Positions 1 through 9,046 are shown, counted from the first letter of the stretch. The stretch: DNA of 64,000 bases from Propionibacteriaceae bacterium (GCA_025965155.1 JAOPXN010000116.1:1-64000), one strand, 5' to 3'. Numbers and translations are program-made. Notes: a model not told the origin generated them from the sequence alone.

Positions 1-2
1 AC

Positions 3-896
3 CGAGCCGGCGCCGTGGGGGATCTCTCGGTGGTCGACCTGAACTACCCCTTCGTCGGCTTCGAGGGCACCCTGGACGACGTCAAGGAAGCTTTGGCCCG
101 GAACGGCCTGCGTGCCATCGCCATCACCCCCGAGATCTACACCCGCGACTTCATGAAGGGGTCCTTCACCAACCCTGATCCCGCGGTCCGGGCGAAGGCA
201 CTCGAGCTGATGCACGACGCTACCGCGGTAGCCAAGGAGCTCGGCTGCGACTACGTCAAGCTCTGGACCGGCCAGGACGGCTGGGACTACCCGTTCCAGG
301 TCGACTACCACGACATCTGGAACCTCGCGCTGGACGGGGTCAAGGAGCTGGTCGGCGCTCATCCCGACATCAACTTCGTGATCGAGTACAAGCCGCGCGA
401 ACCGCGAGTCAAGATCATCTTCCCGAACGTCGCCCGTACCCTGCTCGCGATCGAGAAGATCGGGCTGCCGAACCTCGGCATCCTGCTCGACTTCGGCCAC
501 TCCCTGTACGGTCTGGAAACGCCCGCCGACGCGGCTCAGCTAGCGATTGACTACAACCGGCTGTTCGCGATCGACGTGAACGACAACATGCGCGGCTGGG
601 ACGATGACATGGTGGTCGGCTCGGTTCACCTGGTCGAGACCTTCGAGTTCTTCCACACCCTGCGCAAGAACGGCTGGCAGGGTGTCTGGCAGCTCGACCA
701 GTTCCCCTTCCGCGAGGACAGCGTGGAGGCGGCCCGACTTGCCATCAGGTTCCTCAAGGCGATCCACCGCGCTCTGGATACGATCGACGACGAGGCGCTG
801 GCCGTCGCACAGCGCAACCACGACGCGCTGGCCGCCCAGCGGCTGGTGCAGAACGCCTTGCTGAGTTCGATGACAGCAGCCGAGGTGTCGTCGTGA
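3..896 (+). CDS. Xylose-isomerase-like TIM-barrel sugar isomerase/epimerase (5' partial)
   Basis: The reading frame is open to the left edge, so the N-terminus is probably cut off. A GTG at 15 would be the first internal start. The protein resembles the sugar phosphate isomerase/epimerase (xylose isomerase-like TIM barrel) superfamily. It has IEYKPREPR, like the EPKPNEPR metal/substrate motif of xylose isomerase, then [13 protein letters not shown] and QLDQFPF, which supply Glu, Asp and His residues of the kind used to bind divalent metal at the barrel mouth. Its stop overlaps the transketolase start (GTGA at 893-896), so it is translationally coupled to a split transketolase. That context suggests it isomerises an aldose to the ketose that, after phosphorylation, feeds the transketolase. 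The substrate is unknown; D-apiose or another pentose is one possibility. Confidence 0.75.
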   Translation, partial: RAGAVGDLSVVDLNYPFVGFEGTLDDVKEALARNGLRAIAITPEIYTRDFMKGSFTNPDPAVRAKALELMHDATAVAKELGCDYVKLWTGQDGWDYPFQVDYHDIWNLALDGVKELVGAHPDINFVIEYKPREPRVKIIFPNVARTLLAIEKIGLPNLGILLDFGHSLYGLETPADAAQLAIDYNRLFAIDVNDNMRGWDDDMVVGSVHLVETFEFFHTLRKNGWQGVWQLDQFPFREDSVEAARLAIRFLKAIHRALDTIDDEALAVAQRNHDALAAQRLVQNALLSSMTAAEVSS

Positions 897-1807
897 GTGC
901 CCTCAGCGCTGAACATGCGACGATCCCGGTGATGGGGCGCCTTGCGCCGCATACCGGGCGAACAGAGCTGCTCGCCCATATTGCGGAGGCGGCCAGACAG
1001 ATCCGAATCCAGGACCTGAAGCTGGTGCACTACGCGGGTGCCGGCCACATCGGCGGCGACATGTCCGCGATCGACATTCTGGCAACCCTCTATGGTGCAG
1101 TGCTGAACGTCGGCCCCGACAACGTCGAGGACCCGGAGCGGGACCGCTTCATCCTCAGCAAGGGCCACGTCGCGGGTGCCCTGTACACCACCCTTGCCGC
1201 CTTCGGGTTCATCCCGGTGGAGCAGCTCGCCACCTTCCTCAAGCCGCTGTCGGCTTTGAACGGCCATCCGAACCGCCGCAAGGTGCCGGGGATCGAGGCC
1301 AACACGGGGCCACTGGGCCATGGCCTGCCGATCGCGGTGGGTCACGCGCTGTCCGCCAAGCTGGACGTGTCGCCGCGGCGCACCTACGTGCTGGTCGGAG
1401 ACGGCGAGCTCCAGGAGGGCAGCAACTGGGAGGCCATGATGGCCGCATCCCAGTACCAGCTGGACCGGTTGACGGTGGTCGTCGACCGTAACCGGCTGCA
1501 GCAGGGGGCGACAACCAAGGAGACCAACGATCTGGATCCGCTGCAGGACAAGGCGGCCGCCTTCGGCTTCGCGGTCGTCGAGGTGAACGGCCACGACCAT
1601 GGCGAGCTGCTCGACGTGCTGTCCTCGGTGCCGTTCCGTCCGGGCAAGCCCACCTTCGTCATTGCGCACACCCACAAGGGGCACCCCATCTCCTACATGA
1701 GCAACAATGTCGCCTGGCACCACAAAGTGCCGTCCACGGCAGAGTTCGAGCTTGCACTTGAAGAGCTGGAGGCGGCCGCCCACCCTCGCTTTGCTAAGGA
1801 GCTGTGA
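893..1807 (+). CDS. Transketolase, N-terminal (thiamine diphosphate-binding) subunit
   Basis: 304 residues, matching only the N-terminal half of a normal transketolase. [10 protein letters not shown] and [10 protein letters not shown] carry the family His residues around the cofactor pocket. The thiamine diphosphate/Mg fold begins at about residue 169 with [13 protein letters not shown] and ends with the Asn of VVDRNRLQQ. The partner half is encoded immediately downstream, so the pair should assemble into one enzyme moving a two-carbon ketol unit between sugar phosphates. The start overlaps the upstream isomerase stop by 4 bases. Split transketolases are often catabolic, pathway-specific enzymes rather than the housekeeping pentose-phosphate enzyme; assigning it to a particular sugar is inference. 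Confidence 0.92.
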   Translation: MSALSAEHATIPVMGRLAPHTGRTELLAHIAEAARQIRIQDLKLVHYAGAGHIGGDMSAIDILATLYGAVLNVGPDNVEDPERDRFILSKGHVAGALYTTLAAFGFIPVEQLATFLKPLSALNGHPNRRKVPGIEANTGPLGHGLPIAVGHALSAKLDVSPRRTYVLVGDGELQEGSNWEAMMAASQYQLDRLTVVVDRNRLQQGATTKETNDLDPLQDKAAAFGFAVVEVNGHDHGELLDVLSSVPFRPGKPTFVIAHTHKGHPISYMSNNVAWHHKVPSTAEFELALEELEAAAHPRFAKEL

Positions 1808-2781
1808 TGACCGAAATCCTGACCAGGAACGAGTCGCTGCGGGACAGGCCCAGGTTCGACTGCCGCGACAGCTACGTCAAGACCCTGTCCGAGCTGGCCG
1901 AGCACGACCACCGGATCGTCGGCGTGGTGAACGACTCGGTCGGATCCAGCAAGCTGGACGCCTTCAAGAAGTCCTTCCCGGACCGGCTGATCAATGTGGG
2001 CATCGCCGAGCAGGACATGGTCGGAGTTGCCGCCGGTCTGGCCAACGGGGGACGGATACCGTTTGTCTCCGCGGCGTCCTGCTTCCTGACCGCTCGAGCG
2101 TTGGAGCAGATCAAGGCCGATGTCGCCTACTCCAACCGCAATGTCAAGCTGTGTGGGATGAGCCCTGGAATGGCCTACGGCGACCTGGGGCCGACTCACC
2201 ACTCCATCGAGGACATAGCCTGGCTCCGCGCCATCGACAACATGACGATCATCGTGCCGGCCGACCCGGTGGAGACCGCGGCGGCGCTGCGTTGGGCTGC
2301 CGAGTTCGACGGCCCGGTCTTCATCCGGGTCAGCCGGATGGGGGTGCCGCAGGTCAACGCCGACGACTACGAGTTTCGTCCCGGTCGCGCGGTGACCCTG
2401 CGCAACGGTGGCGACGTCACCGTAATCTCGAATGGAACCGTGGTCTGGCGGGCGCTGGTGGCCGCGGAGCTGCTCGCCGATCAGGGCATTGAGGCCAGGG
2501 TGATCTCGATGCCGACGGTGAAGCCACTGGATGTCGAGGCGATTGTGGCGGCCGCCGCTGAGACGGGCGCCATTGTGACCGCCGAGGAGGCCACCAGCAA
2601 AGGCGGCCTTGGAGGTGCGGTGGCGGAGGCGGTTGTTGAGAACCATCCGGTGCCGATGCGGATCCTCGGCGTCCCCGAGTTCGCCCCGACCGGCTCCGCG
2701 GGCTTCCTGCTTGACCGGTACGGCATGTCGCCGGAGGGCATCGCCGACGCGGCCCGGGCGACGATGGCCCGGGTCCGCTGA
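1807..2781 (+). CDS. Transketolase, C-terminal (pyrimidine-binding) subunit
   Basis: 324 residues covering the Pyr domain and C-terminal domain of transketolase. GIAEQDMVGVAAGLA (Glu near residue 67) holds the catalytic glutamate that activates the thiamine aminopyrimidine. YGDLGPTHHSIEDIA carries the substrate-site histidines. I chose the ATG at 1807, which shares one base with the preceding stop (TGATG), because AAGGAG at 1796-1801 sits 5 bases upstream; a GTG at 1804 is possible. It needs the preceding subunit for activity. It is the last gene of this operon on the plus strand; the next gene converges from the other strand 16 bases away. Confidence 0.92.
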   Translation: MTEILTRNESLRDRPRFDCRDSYVKTLSELAEHDHRIVGVVNDSVGSSKLDAFKKSFPDRLINVGIAEQDMVGVAAGLANGGRIPFVSAASCFLTARALEQIKADVAYSNRNVKLCGMSPGMAYGDLGPTHHSIEDIAWLRAIDNMTIIVPADPVETAAALRWAAEFDGPVFIRVSRMGVPQVNADDYEFRPGRAVTLRNGGDVTVISNGTVVWRALVAAELLADQGIEARVISMPTVKPLDVEAIVAAAAETGAIVTAEEATSKGGLGGAVAEAVVENHPVPMRILGVPEFAPTGSAGFLLDRYGMSPEGIADAARATMARVR

Positions 2782-2797
2782 CCCGAGTGGTAAGGCG

Positions 2798-3364
2798 CTA
2801 GTCGTGGCGCCGCTTGCGTACTCGCTTGACGGCGGCGCAGGCGGCGCCGGCGGCCACCACCCACGGGCCCGCGACGATGATCGGGTCCAGCCACATGTGC
2901 TTCAGATCAGCACGGTTGTGACCGAAACGGGACCGAATACCGTGCCGGGTCAGCTCACTCAGAACGCCGGTCTCGGTGATCGGGTTGTCGGGATGCAGAG
3001 TCGCGAACGAGCGGAGGTGGTTCTCCACCGCATCGACCCTGTCTGCAGCCAGCAGGATCAACCAGTGCGCGGCGCGTCCCTCGCTGTAGCCGTAGGCGTA
3101 CTTCCGCATGGCTCCGGACACACCCTTGGGCGGACAGGCGGTGCCGAACACAGGGGTGAGGAACTTGTGCTCGACGGACCGCTCCCGCGGCCACTTCTCC
3201 TCCTGGCGCTCCGGAAAGTCCCAGTGGGCACCGGTCGGCTCGAAGCGTTCCCTCGGTACGGAGGGGCGGTCCCTCGGGTCCAGGTCAACACCCCAGCCCG
3301 GGATTTTCGCTCGTAGCTCATCAGTGGAAAATGAGATCTTTGGCTTGTCTGCGGTGTACGGCAT
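2798..3364 (-). CDS. Conserved hypothetical protein with C-terminal membrane anchor
   Basis: 188 residues starting MPYTADKPKISF. A frame extension upstream of this ATG lies antisense-inside the dehydrogenase gene and was discarded. The body is hydrophilic and rich in Trp, Arg and Pro, without a recognised catalytic motif. A hydrophobic stretch near the C-terminus (IIVAGPWVVAAGAACAAV) is followed by KRVRKRRHD, which fits a single C-terminal membrane anchor with the body in the cytoplasm. The gene starts 11 bases after the alcohol dehydrogenase stop, so the two are probably cotranscribed and may act together. The function is not known to me. Confidence 0.8.
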   Translation of the reverse strand: MPYTADKPKISFSTDELRAKIPGWGVDLDPRDRPSVPRERFEPTGAHWDFPERQEEKWPRERSVEHKFLTPVFGTACPPKGVSGAMRKYAYGYSEGRAAHWLILLAADRVDAVENHLRSFATLHPDNPITETGVLSELTRHGIRSRFGHNRADLKHMWLDPIIVAGPWVVAAGAACAAVKRVRKRRHD

Positions 3365-3375
3365 GATCCTGCTCC

Positions 3376-4524
3376 TCACTCGGCGCTGGGCACGACGAGC
3401 GTCTTGATGCACTTGTCGAGCTTTGACGAGAACATGTGATAGCCCTCCGCGATGTGCTCCAGCGGGACGCGGTGCGTCACGACCTCGCTCGGCTTGAGGT
3501 AGCCGTTCTGAATGTGCTCGAACAGGCGGGGCCACTGGCGCTTGACCGGACACTGGTTCATGCGGAGCGTGAGCCCCTTGTTCATGGCGTCTCCGAACTT
3601 CACAGCGCTGAAGATCGGCCCGTAGGCACCCACGACGGACACGGTCCCGCCCTTGCGAACCGAGTCGATGGCCCAGTTGAGCGCCACCGGGGAGCCGCCC
3701 TGCAGCTTGAGCTTCGCGGCGGTGACCTGTTGGGTGAAGTTGCCGTCGGCCTCAGCCCCGACCGCGTCGATGACTACATCTGCTCCGAGGTAGTCGGTGA
3801 CCCGCTTCAGGTGCACCACAATGTCGTCGTACTCGGTGAAGTTGTAGGTCTGGGCGTGGGCGAAGTCGTGGGCCTTCTCAAGCCGGTAGTCGAGGTGGTC
3901 GACCACGATGACTCGCCCGGCGCCCATCAGCCAGGCCGACTTGGCAGCAAACAGCCCGACCGGCCCAGCCCCGAATACGACGACGGTGTCGCCTTCGACG
4001 ATGTCGCCCAGCTGCGCTCCGAAGTAGCCGGTGGCGAGGGCGTCGGTGCACAACACGGCGTCATCGTCCTCCATCCAGTCAGGGATGATGCTGGGCCCCA
4101 CGTCTGCGAACGGTACCCGGACATACTCGGCCTGGCCGCCGTCATAACCACCACAGGTGTGGGAGTAGCCGTAGATGCCTCCGACCGCCGTCGCGTTCGC
4201 ATTAACGTTATGGCAGTTGGAGTACAGACCTCGGGCGCAGAAGTAGCACGAGCCGCAGTAGATGTTGAACGGCACCATCACGCGGTCTCCGCGCTTGAGG
4301 TTCTGCACCGACGATCCGACTTCATCGACAACCCCGATGAACTCGTGGCCGAAGGTCATGCCTACCCGGGTATCTGGCATCATGCCGTGATAAAGGTGCA
4401 GATCCGAGCCGCAGATGGCCGCTAACGTCACCCGGACAATCGCGTCATTTGGATGCTCTATCGTGGGCATGTATTTTTCTTCGGCCCGGACCTTGTATGG
4501 CCCCCGGTACACCATCGCTAGCAT
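3376..4524 (-). CDS. Zinc-dependent alcohol dehydrogenase, formaldehyde-dehydrogenase-like
   Basis: 382-residue medium-chain dehydrogenase. The catalytic zinc site is read from C38 (ICGSDLH) and H60-E61 (FGHEFIG). The structural zinc lobe has C90, C93, C96 and C104. The Rossmann nucleotide-binding motif VFGAGPVG is at about 184-190, followed by IVVDH, whose acidic residue suggests NAD preference. The long insertion with VVIDAVGAEADG and LQGGSPVALNWAIDSVRKGG is typical of the glutathione-independent formaldehyde dehydrogenase-like group. The start is set by GGAGG 5 bases upstream of the ATG. It is first gene of a two-gene unit with the anchored protein downstream. The true substrate (formaldehyde, alcohol or sugar alcohol) is not decided by sequence. 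Confidence 0.9.
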   Translation of the reverse strand: MLAMVYRGPYKVRAEEKYMPTIEHPNDAIVRVTLAAICGSDLHLYHGMMPDTRVGMTFGHEFIGVVDEVGSSVQNLKRGDRVMVPFNIYCGSCYFCARGLYSNCHNVNANATAVGGIYGYSHTCGGYDGGQAEYVRVPFADVGPSIIPDWMEDDDAVLCTDALATGYFGAQLGDIVEGDTVVVFGAGPVGLFAAKSAWLMGAGRVIVVDHLDYRLEKAHDFAHAQTYNFTEYDDIVVHLKRVTDYLGADVVIDAVGAEADGNFTQQVTAAKLKLQGGSPVALNWAIDSVRKGGTVSVVGAYGPIFSAVKFGDAMNKGLTLRMNQCPVKRQWPRLFEHIQNGYLKPSEVVTHRVPLEHIAEGYHMFSSKLDKCIKTLVVPSAE

Positions 4525-4873
4525 TAACGCCTCCGAGACCTGGATCCCTGCGAGAACTGCTCACTGTCGGCAAGCGTCACACGGTCCGGCGGACCCGGTC
4601 AAGGTCTTGTGTACCTAATGTTGGGTGTCAATAGTTGCCCAGCCAGTCGGTAGCGTGAAAGGTTCGTGCCATGCTCAGGTGCACGCGAAGGAGGCCCCCT
4701 TCTTCTCGCGGACCTGTGTTGCGACTCCAGATTTCGATTGCGAACACACCGATAATCCCCGGTGGAGATCGCTACTCCAGGGGGGACCTCATTCCCACTG
4801 ATGATCAGCTTCAGCACCAAGATCAACAGACGAGAAGCCGCTCACTGTGAGATGAGCGGCTTCTCGGCGTTGA
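4525..4873. other. Intergenic region between alcohol dehydrogenase and lsr2
   Basis: 349 bases without a convincing gene. It holds the upstream region of the dehydrogenase and, at the right end, the lsr2 terminator hairpin (4832-4865). An imperfect GC-rich inverted repeat lies near 4684-4712. Short frames here have no ribosome binding site and no family resemblance. Confidence 0.6.
4832..4865 (-). terminator. Hairpin terminator of lsr2
   Basis: GAGAAGCCGCTCA at 4832-4844 pairs perfectly with TGAGCGGCTTCTC at 4853-4865, giving a 13-bp stem and an 8-base loop. It begins 8 bases beyond the lsr2 stop. No clear T-run follows, which is common for actinobacterial terminators. Confidence 0.75.
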
Positions 4874-5197
4874 TCAGTGAGCGGCGTGGTAGGCGGCTCT
4901 CACCTCTCGGCTGACGCGACCACGAGCTGACACTTTGTACCCGTTCTGACCCGCCCACTGTCGAATCGAGGCAGGGTCCTCGGCGCCCTGTGCAGCGCCA
5001 CGGTTCGAGCGCCCGCCGACGCGCTGGGCGCGCTCGATATACGGGGAGAGGGCAGCGTCGAACTTCGTTGCGTTCTTGTCGCTGAGGTCGATGGTGTAAT
5101 CGACACCGTTGTAGCTGAAGGCGACAGTCTGCCCTCCTTCCGAAATAACCTTGCCATCGATGTCGTCGATGAGCACTACCTGTGTGCGTCTGGACAT
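4874..5197 (-). CDS. lsr2: Lsr2 family nucleoid-associated protein
   Basis: 107 residues with the Lsr2 layout: an N-terminal dimerisation domain (MSRRTQVVLIDDIDG to about residue 60) rich in beta strands, a short linker, and a C-terminal DNA-binding domain (DPASIRQWAGQNGYKVSARGRV). The R-G-R triad at 92-94 is the AT-hook-like element that enters the minor groove of AT-rich DNA. Lsr2 silences horizontally acquired or AT-rich genes and is the actinobacterial counterpart of H-NS. It is a single-gene unit ending in a strong hairpin, with a long upstream region. The family assignment is firm. Confidence 0.95.
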   Translation of the reverse strand: MSRRTQVVLIDDIDGKVISEGGQTVAFSYNGVDYTIDLSDKNATKFDAALSPYIERAQRVGGRSNRGAAQGAEDPASIRQWAGQNGYKVSARGRVSREVRAAYHAAH

Positions 5198-5606
5198 TCC
5201 TGCAACCCTCCTAGTTTCCCCGAGTACCTGACATACGGCATCTTAAAGCCGCTGGTGCACACTAGCGCCAATATGGGTAAATTACTAACTCGTTTCACCC
5301 GAAGTTTGGAGCTGGGCATACCGCGTAAAGGGGCCAGGGTCGTACCCGAGCTCATCTAATGTGAGTGGGTGCCGCCGATGGGAGCGCTCCAAGCACCTGC
5401 TTGCGAAAAGTGCCGCCGTCCTCCCGGCTGTTCGGGGCGCTTCTCGGCGGGCCCCCCGCTCCTACCAGAGTAGAAATGCTGTGCGCACCAGCCCCCTGTT
5501 GGACCACAACCAGCCAACGGATGTCATCCCACAAGCCACAGTTTGAGCCATCAGGTGAACTGGAGAGCTTGGACCGCTCTGCACCGTCGGTGTGTTGTAA
5601 CGTGGA
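5198..5606. other. Gene-poor region between lsr2 and the NmrA-like gene
   Basis: 409 bases. The left part should carry the lsr2 promoter, since lsr2 is transcribed leftward. Overlapping short frames on both strands lack ribosome binding sites, have low-complexity Arg/Pro/Ser translations and match no family I know. I see no RNA gene or long repeat. Confidence 0.55.
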
Positions 5607-6473
5607 ATGATCATGATCTTCGTAACAGGTGGGACCGGCACTGTCGGCTCGGCACTCCTGAGCAAGCTTCGCCAGCGCGGTGCCCGAGTCCGCGCTTTGG
5701 CGCACTCAGCCGATGGGCGGGCGATGATAGAACGTGCTCAGGGCGAGGCCGTCCCGGGCGACTTGGACCGGCCGGAGAGTCTGCAGACCGCCATGGCGGG
5801 ATGTGACCGCATGTTCCTGCTCTCTCGGGCCCATCTTGATCAGCCGGCTCGTGAAATTGCCGCCATTGACGCCGCACGGCGGGCGGGAGTCAAACACGTT
5901 GTCGCCCTGTCCATAATGGGCGCAGACGCTAACTCGACTGCCGTGTTCGCCCGTTGGCACGCCGAGATCGACGACCATCTGGTTCGCTCCGGGCTCGACT
6001 ACACGATTTTGCGGCCGGCGGGTTTCATGCAGACGCATCTGTGGCCGGTGAGAACCGTGCGGTCACAGGGGCGCTGGTTTGGCATGAGCGGTGACGGCGC
6101 GGCCGGATTCATCGATGCTGACGACGTCGCTGCGGTGGCGGCCGAAGTCTTGACAAGCCCGGGGCACGAGGGTTCCCTGTATGAACTCACCGGACCTGCG
6201 GCGACCAGTATGCCGGAGGCCGCCGCAGTGTTGTCTGACGTCATCGGCCGCCCGGTGACCTATGTCGATCTGCCGGCCGAGGAGTTCCGCGCCCGGTTGA
6301 CCGGTGGCGGTATACCCGATTTTGTCGCCGACGCCGTGGTCAATCTGTATCAGGTGATTCGAGCAGGCCACGCGGCAACTGTGACCAACTCGGTACAAGA
6401 GGTGCTGGGGCGGCCGGCACGGAGCTACCGTGAGTTCGCCGAGACCCACAAGACTGCCTTCCGCACGATGTGA
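5607..6473 (+). CDS. NmrA-like NAD(P)-binding SDR (atypical short-chain dehydrogenase)
   Basis: 288 residues, or 286 if the second ATG at 5613 is used, which gives the more typical beginning MIFVTGGTGTVGSALL. The N-terminal GGTGTVG is the Rossmann dinucleotide motif. The following RVRALAHS and GDLDRPESLQTAMAG segments are typical of NmrA/YwnB-like proteins, and the catalytic Tyr of true SDRs is not conserved. Such proteins are redox sensors or quinone/flavonoid reductases. TAACGT at 5598-5603 could be a -10 element close to the start. It stands alone on the plus strand, separate from the downstream oxidase gene. The substrate is unknown. Confidence 0.85.
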   Translation: MIMIFVTGGTGTVGSALLSKLRQRGARVRALAHSADGRAMIERAQGEAVPGDLDRPESLQTAMAGCDRMFLLSRAHLDQPAREIAAIDAARRAGVKHVVALSIMGADANSTAVFARWHAEIDDHLVRSGLDYTILRPAGFMQTHLWPVRTVRSQGRWFGMSGDGAAGFIDADDVAAVAAEVLTSPGHEGSLYELTGPAATSMPEAAAVLSDVIGRPVTYVDLPAEEFRARLTGGGIPDFVADAVVNLYQVIRAGHAATVTNSVQEVLGRPARSYREFAETHKTAFRTM

Positions 6474-6618
6474 CAACCGCGCTTGACCGCCACCAGCTGC
6501 GCGGTCGGCGGATCGGTTTCCCCGTGTAAATTGGGGATTGCATCGTGTCAGCCTTTCGTTGATGCTGGTTCTACAGCGGGCGGTTTCAGGGGATCCGCTG
6601 TTTCTTCCGGGGGGAAGC

Positions 6619-8097
6619 ATGGACAGACGTGACCTGATCAGGTTCGGCCTGCTTGCGGGCGCCGCTGCTGCGGTGCCGGTGGGGCGGGCTTCGGCAAGCG
6701 TGTCGGAGTGGTTCTTGGAACAGCCGGTGGACAGTCCCCGGGTTGCTTCCTTCACAGTGCCGTTACGTATACCGCCGGTGCTGCAGCCGACACGGAGCGA
6801 TGCGACCACCGACTACTACGAGATCACGCAGCGAGAAGCGAGCGTACAGATCATTCCAGGGCTGCGCCCGACGCCGGTGTGGACCTACAACGGTGTCGTG
6901 CCCGGCCCCACCATCGTGCAGCGACAGGGGAGGGATGTCCGCGTTCGACAGCACAACGCGTTAAAGGTGCCAGTAAGCACTCATCTGCACGGAGGCGACG
7001 TTCCGGCCACCAGCGACGGACACCCGCTCGATCTCATCCAACCCGGCAAGTACAAGGACTACTACTATCCGGGCCTGCACGCGCCGGCACAGTTGTGGTA
7101 CCACGACCATTCCATTCATGACACCGGCCGCAATGTCTACCTGGGTTTGGCCGGGAACTACCTAGTTACCAGCGACGCCGAGGATTTGCTACCACTGCCC
7201 AAGGGCCAGTTCGACGTGCCACTCACAGTGCAGGACAAGTTCTTCCTCGCTGACGGCTCGATCGTGTACCCGCGACACGACGCGCTCCGTCCACTTGATC
7301 AAGGCGTCTTCGGTGACGTGATCTTGGTGAACGGCACACCCAAGCCCTTCTTCCGGGTGGCGCGGCGAAAGTATCGCTTCCGGTTCCTGAACGGCTCCAA
7401 CGCCCGCGTCTACCGCTTCAAGCTGAGCACCGGCGAGCCGTTCACCGTTGTCCAGACCGAAGGCGGCTTCCTGCCGCATCCGGTGTCCGTGCCCGACTTC
7501 GAGCTCGCATCGTCCGAGCGGTTGTCAGTTGTGGTTGACTTTTCTCGCTATCCCGTCGGGTCGAAGATCGTGCTACGCAATGTGATGGGCGACGTGCCGG
7601 GCGACCCGTTCGGTGAGGACAAGACTCGCGAGGTGATGCGCTTCGACGTCGTGAGCGACGCAGCCGATCCGAGCAGGGTGCCCGCCGATCTGCTCCCGCT
7701 GCCAGAGGATATTCGGCCGGAGGAGTCGGTCGCCACCCGCACGTTCGAGTTCGCCCGCAACGGCGGGCAGTGGACGATCAATCACAAGCCCTATGAGGAA
7801 CGCCGCATCGACGCGTTCCCGAAGCTCAACACAGTGGAGATCTGGCGTTTCGTTAATGGTGGTGGTGGATGGTGGCACCCGATCCACGTACACCTGGTCG
7901 AGTTCCTGGCGCTCTCTCGGACCGGGCGAGGGCTGCAGCCCTATGAACGCGGGCTCAAGGACACTTTGCTCCTGAGATCAAACGAAACTGTCACGGTCGC
8001 GATGCGGTGGAACCACTTCAAGGGTCTTTACGTCCTTCACTGCCACAATGTCGAACACGAGGACTTCGACATGATGGCCAACATCCAGGTCGTCTGA
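6619..8097 (+). CDS. Tat-exported multicopper oxidase (CotA/bilirubin-oxidase-like)
   Basis: 492 residues from the ATG at 6619, chosen because GGGGGGAAGC precedes it and the protein then begins with a twin-arginine signal (MDRRDLIRFGLLAGAAAA, cut near RASA). Four copper-ligand blocks are present: HLHGG (H122, H124), WYHDH (H162, H164), HPIHVH (H420, H423, H425) and HCHNVEHEDFDMM (H474-H480). These form the type 1 copper and the trinuclear cluster. The three-cupredoxin order and EHED(F/Y)DMM ending match CotA-type laccases, which oxidise phenols, bilirubin or metals and reduce oxygen to water outside the membrane. A small membrane protein follows 3 bases later, so the two are likely cotranscribed. 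Confidence 0.93.
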   Translation: MDRRDLIRFGLLAGAAAAVPVGRASASVSEWFLEQPVDSPRVASFTVPLRIPPVLQPTRSDATTDYYEITQREASVQIIPGLRPTPVWTYNGVVPGPTIVQRQGRDVRVRQHNALKVPVSTHLHGGDVPATSDGHPLDLIQPGKYKDYYYPGLHAPAQLWYHDHSIHDTGRNVYLGLAGNYLVTSDAEDLLPLPKGQFDVPLTVQDKFFLADGSIVYPRHDALRPLDQGVFGDVILVNGTPKPFFRVARRKYRFRFLNGSNARVYRFKLSTGEPFTVVQTEGGFLPHPVSVPDFELASSERLSVVVDFSRYPVGSKIVLRNVMGDVPGDPFGEDKTREVMRFDVVSDAADPSRVPADLLPLPEDIRPEESVATRTFEFARNGGQWTINHKPYEERRIDAFPKLNTVEIWRFVNGGGGWWHPIHVHLVEFLALSRTGRGLQPYERGLKDTLLLRSNETVTVAMRWNHFKGLYVLHCHNVEHEDFDMMANIQVV

Positions 8098-8100
8098 ATC

Positions 8101-8652
8101 ATGGCGAACCAGGTTGTCACTGCACCGACAACGAGACCTAGACTGCGTCGGCTTGCTGCGGTTGCATGTTTACTCGGTGCTGAAGCCATACACGTAGCTG
8201 TCCTGGACGAGCACATGGAGGAGTGGCTGCCGGCTGGACTGTTCTTCTTCTGCGTCGCTGTCCTGGAAGGAGCGGTCGCGGTCGCGCTGCTTACCGCGAC
8301 CTCGTCCCGAGTAGAGCGTACGGCGATCTGTCTCAGCCTTGGCACGCTGGCGTTATGGCTGACCTCCCGAACCGTCGGGCTACCGATAGGGCCGATGAGC
8401 GGCCATCCGGAGCCCGTAGGCCGAGCAGACGCTGTTGCCAGCGCGCTCGAACTCACAACAGCTCTCGTACTGCTGCGGACAACAGTCGTGCCGAAGGCAA
8501 TCCCATGGGGACCTTCGAGCTACCTCCGCGCCGCCTTGATAATGGCAGCCGTCACGGCGTCTACCACCCTCGGCGTGACCTCAGAACACGGACGACTACA
8601 CACCCCACCGGACCTCACGCCCGCGGTGCCCCCGCAGGCACGATCGAGGTAA
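8101..8652 (+). CDS. Hypothetical four-helix membrane protein, partner of the multicopper oxidase
   Basis: 183 residues with about four hydrophobic segments (around LAAVACLLGAEAIHVAVL, GLFFFCVAVLEGAVAVALL, ICLSLGTLALWLTSRTVGL and ALIMAAVTASTTLGV). The second and third are separated by a short charged loop (SSRVERT), and the C-terminal tail is Pro-rich. EAIHVAVLDEHMEEW is notable: His, Asp, Glu and Met clustered at the membrane edge could bind metal. The ATG lies 3 bases after the oxidase stop, so it is in the same operon and may help in copper supply or anchoring; that role is inference. I do not recognise a named family. Confidence 0.8.
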   Translation: MANQVVTAPTTRPRLRRLAAVACLLGAEAIHVAVLDEHMEEWLPAGLFFFCVAVLEGAVAVALLTATSSRVERTAICLSLGTLALWLTSRTVGLPIGPMSGHPEPVGRADAVASALELTTALVLLRTTVVPKAIPWGPSSYLRAALIMAAVTASTTLGVTSEHGRLHTPPDLTPAVPPQARSR

Positions 8653-8674
8653 GGTCCGGCCGGCGCGTCGGTCC

Positions 8675-8917
8675 TCAGGTAACGGCGGGACCGCTTTCAT
8701 CGCTGCCCGAGAGCCGCTTGATGAACTCGTGACACTTCGACGCTCGGTCGGAGTCCTCCTTCATCACCTGCTCGAAGAAGTCGGCGATGTCATCCTGCTT
8801 GGCATTGCGGGCGTCACGGACGTACTGCCCGTAATCATGTCCCGCCTTCAGGGAGTGGTACTGGACACTGATCAGGTCGTAGGTTACGTCATCGAAGCCG
8901 GTTTCACCGGTGGCCAT
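8675..8917 (-). CDS. Small conserved helical protein (ferritin-like helix pattern)
   Basis: 80 residues. The start is fixed by AAAGGAGG placed 5 bases before the ATG at 8917; a longer frame reading lacks such a site. The protein is acidic and helical with heptad-like spacing: DDVTYDLISVQYHSLKAG, YVRDARNAKQDDIADFFEQV, EDSDRASKCHEFIKRL. The arrangement of Glu, His and Tyr residues resembles a short ferritin-like or rubrerythrin-like two-helix unit seen in small actinobacterial proteins, but a full set of metal ligands cannot be claimed. It is a single gene converging on the oxidase operon. Unknown function, possibly stress related. Confidence 0.8.
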   Translation of the reverse strand: MATGETGFDDVTYDLISVQYHSLKAGHDYGQYVRDARNAKQDDIADFFEQVMKEDSDRASKCHEFIKRLSGSDESGPAVT

Positions 8918-9046
8918 GATGCCTCCTTTGGATGGGTCTGTATTCAGTATGGTCACCTCCGACAAGGTTGGCCAGACCCTTCTGGGGCAACTATGGGTCG
9001 CTAGAGATGAGGTTTCAATAACCTGCTATCGAGGTAGGTCCAATAG

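Noticed and set aside
626-2646. Two long minus-strand frames under the transketolase genes
   Set aside because: Antisense to genes with conserved cofactor motifs; the translations have no family features.
5352-5705. 117-codon minus-strand frame between lsr2 and the NmrA-like gene
   Set aside because: No ribosome binding site, overlaps the NmrA-like start, low-complexity translation.
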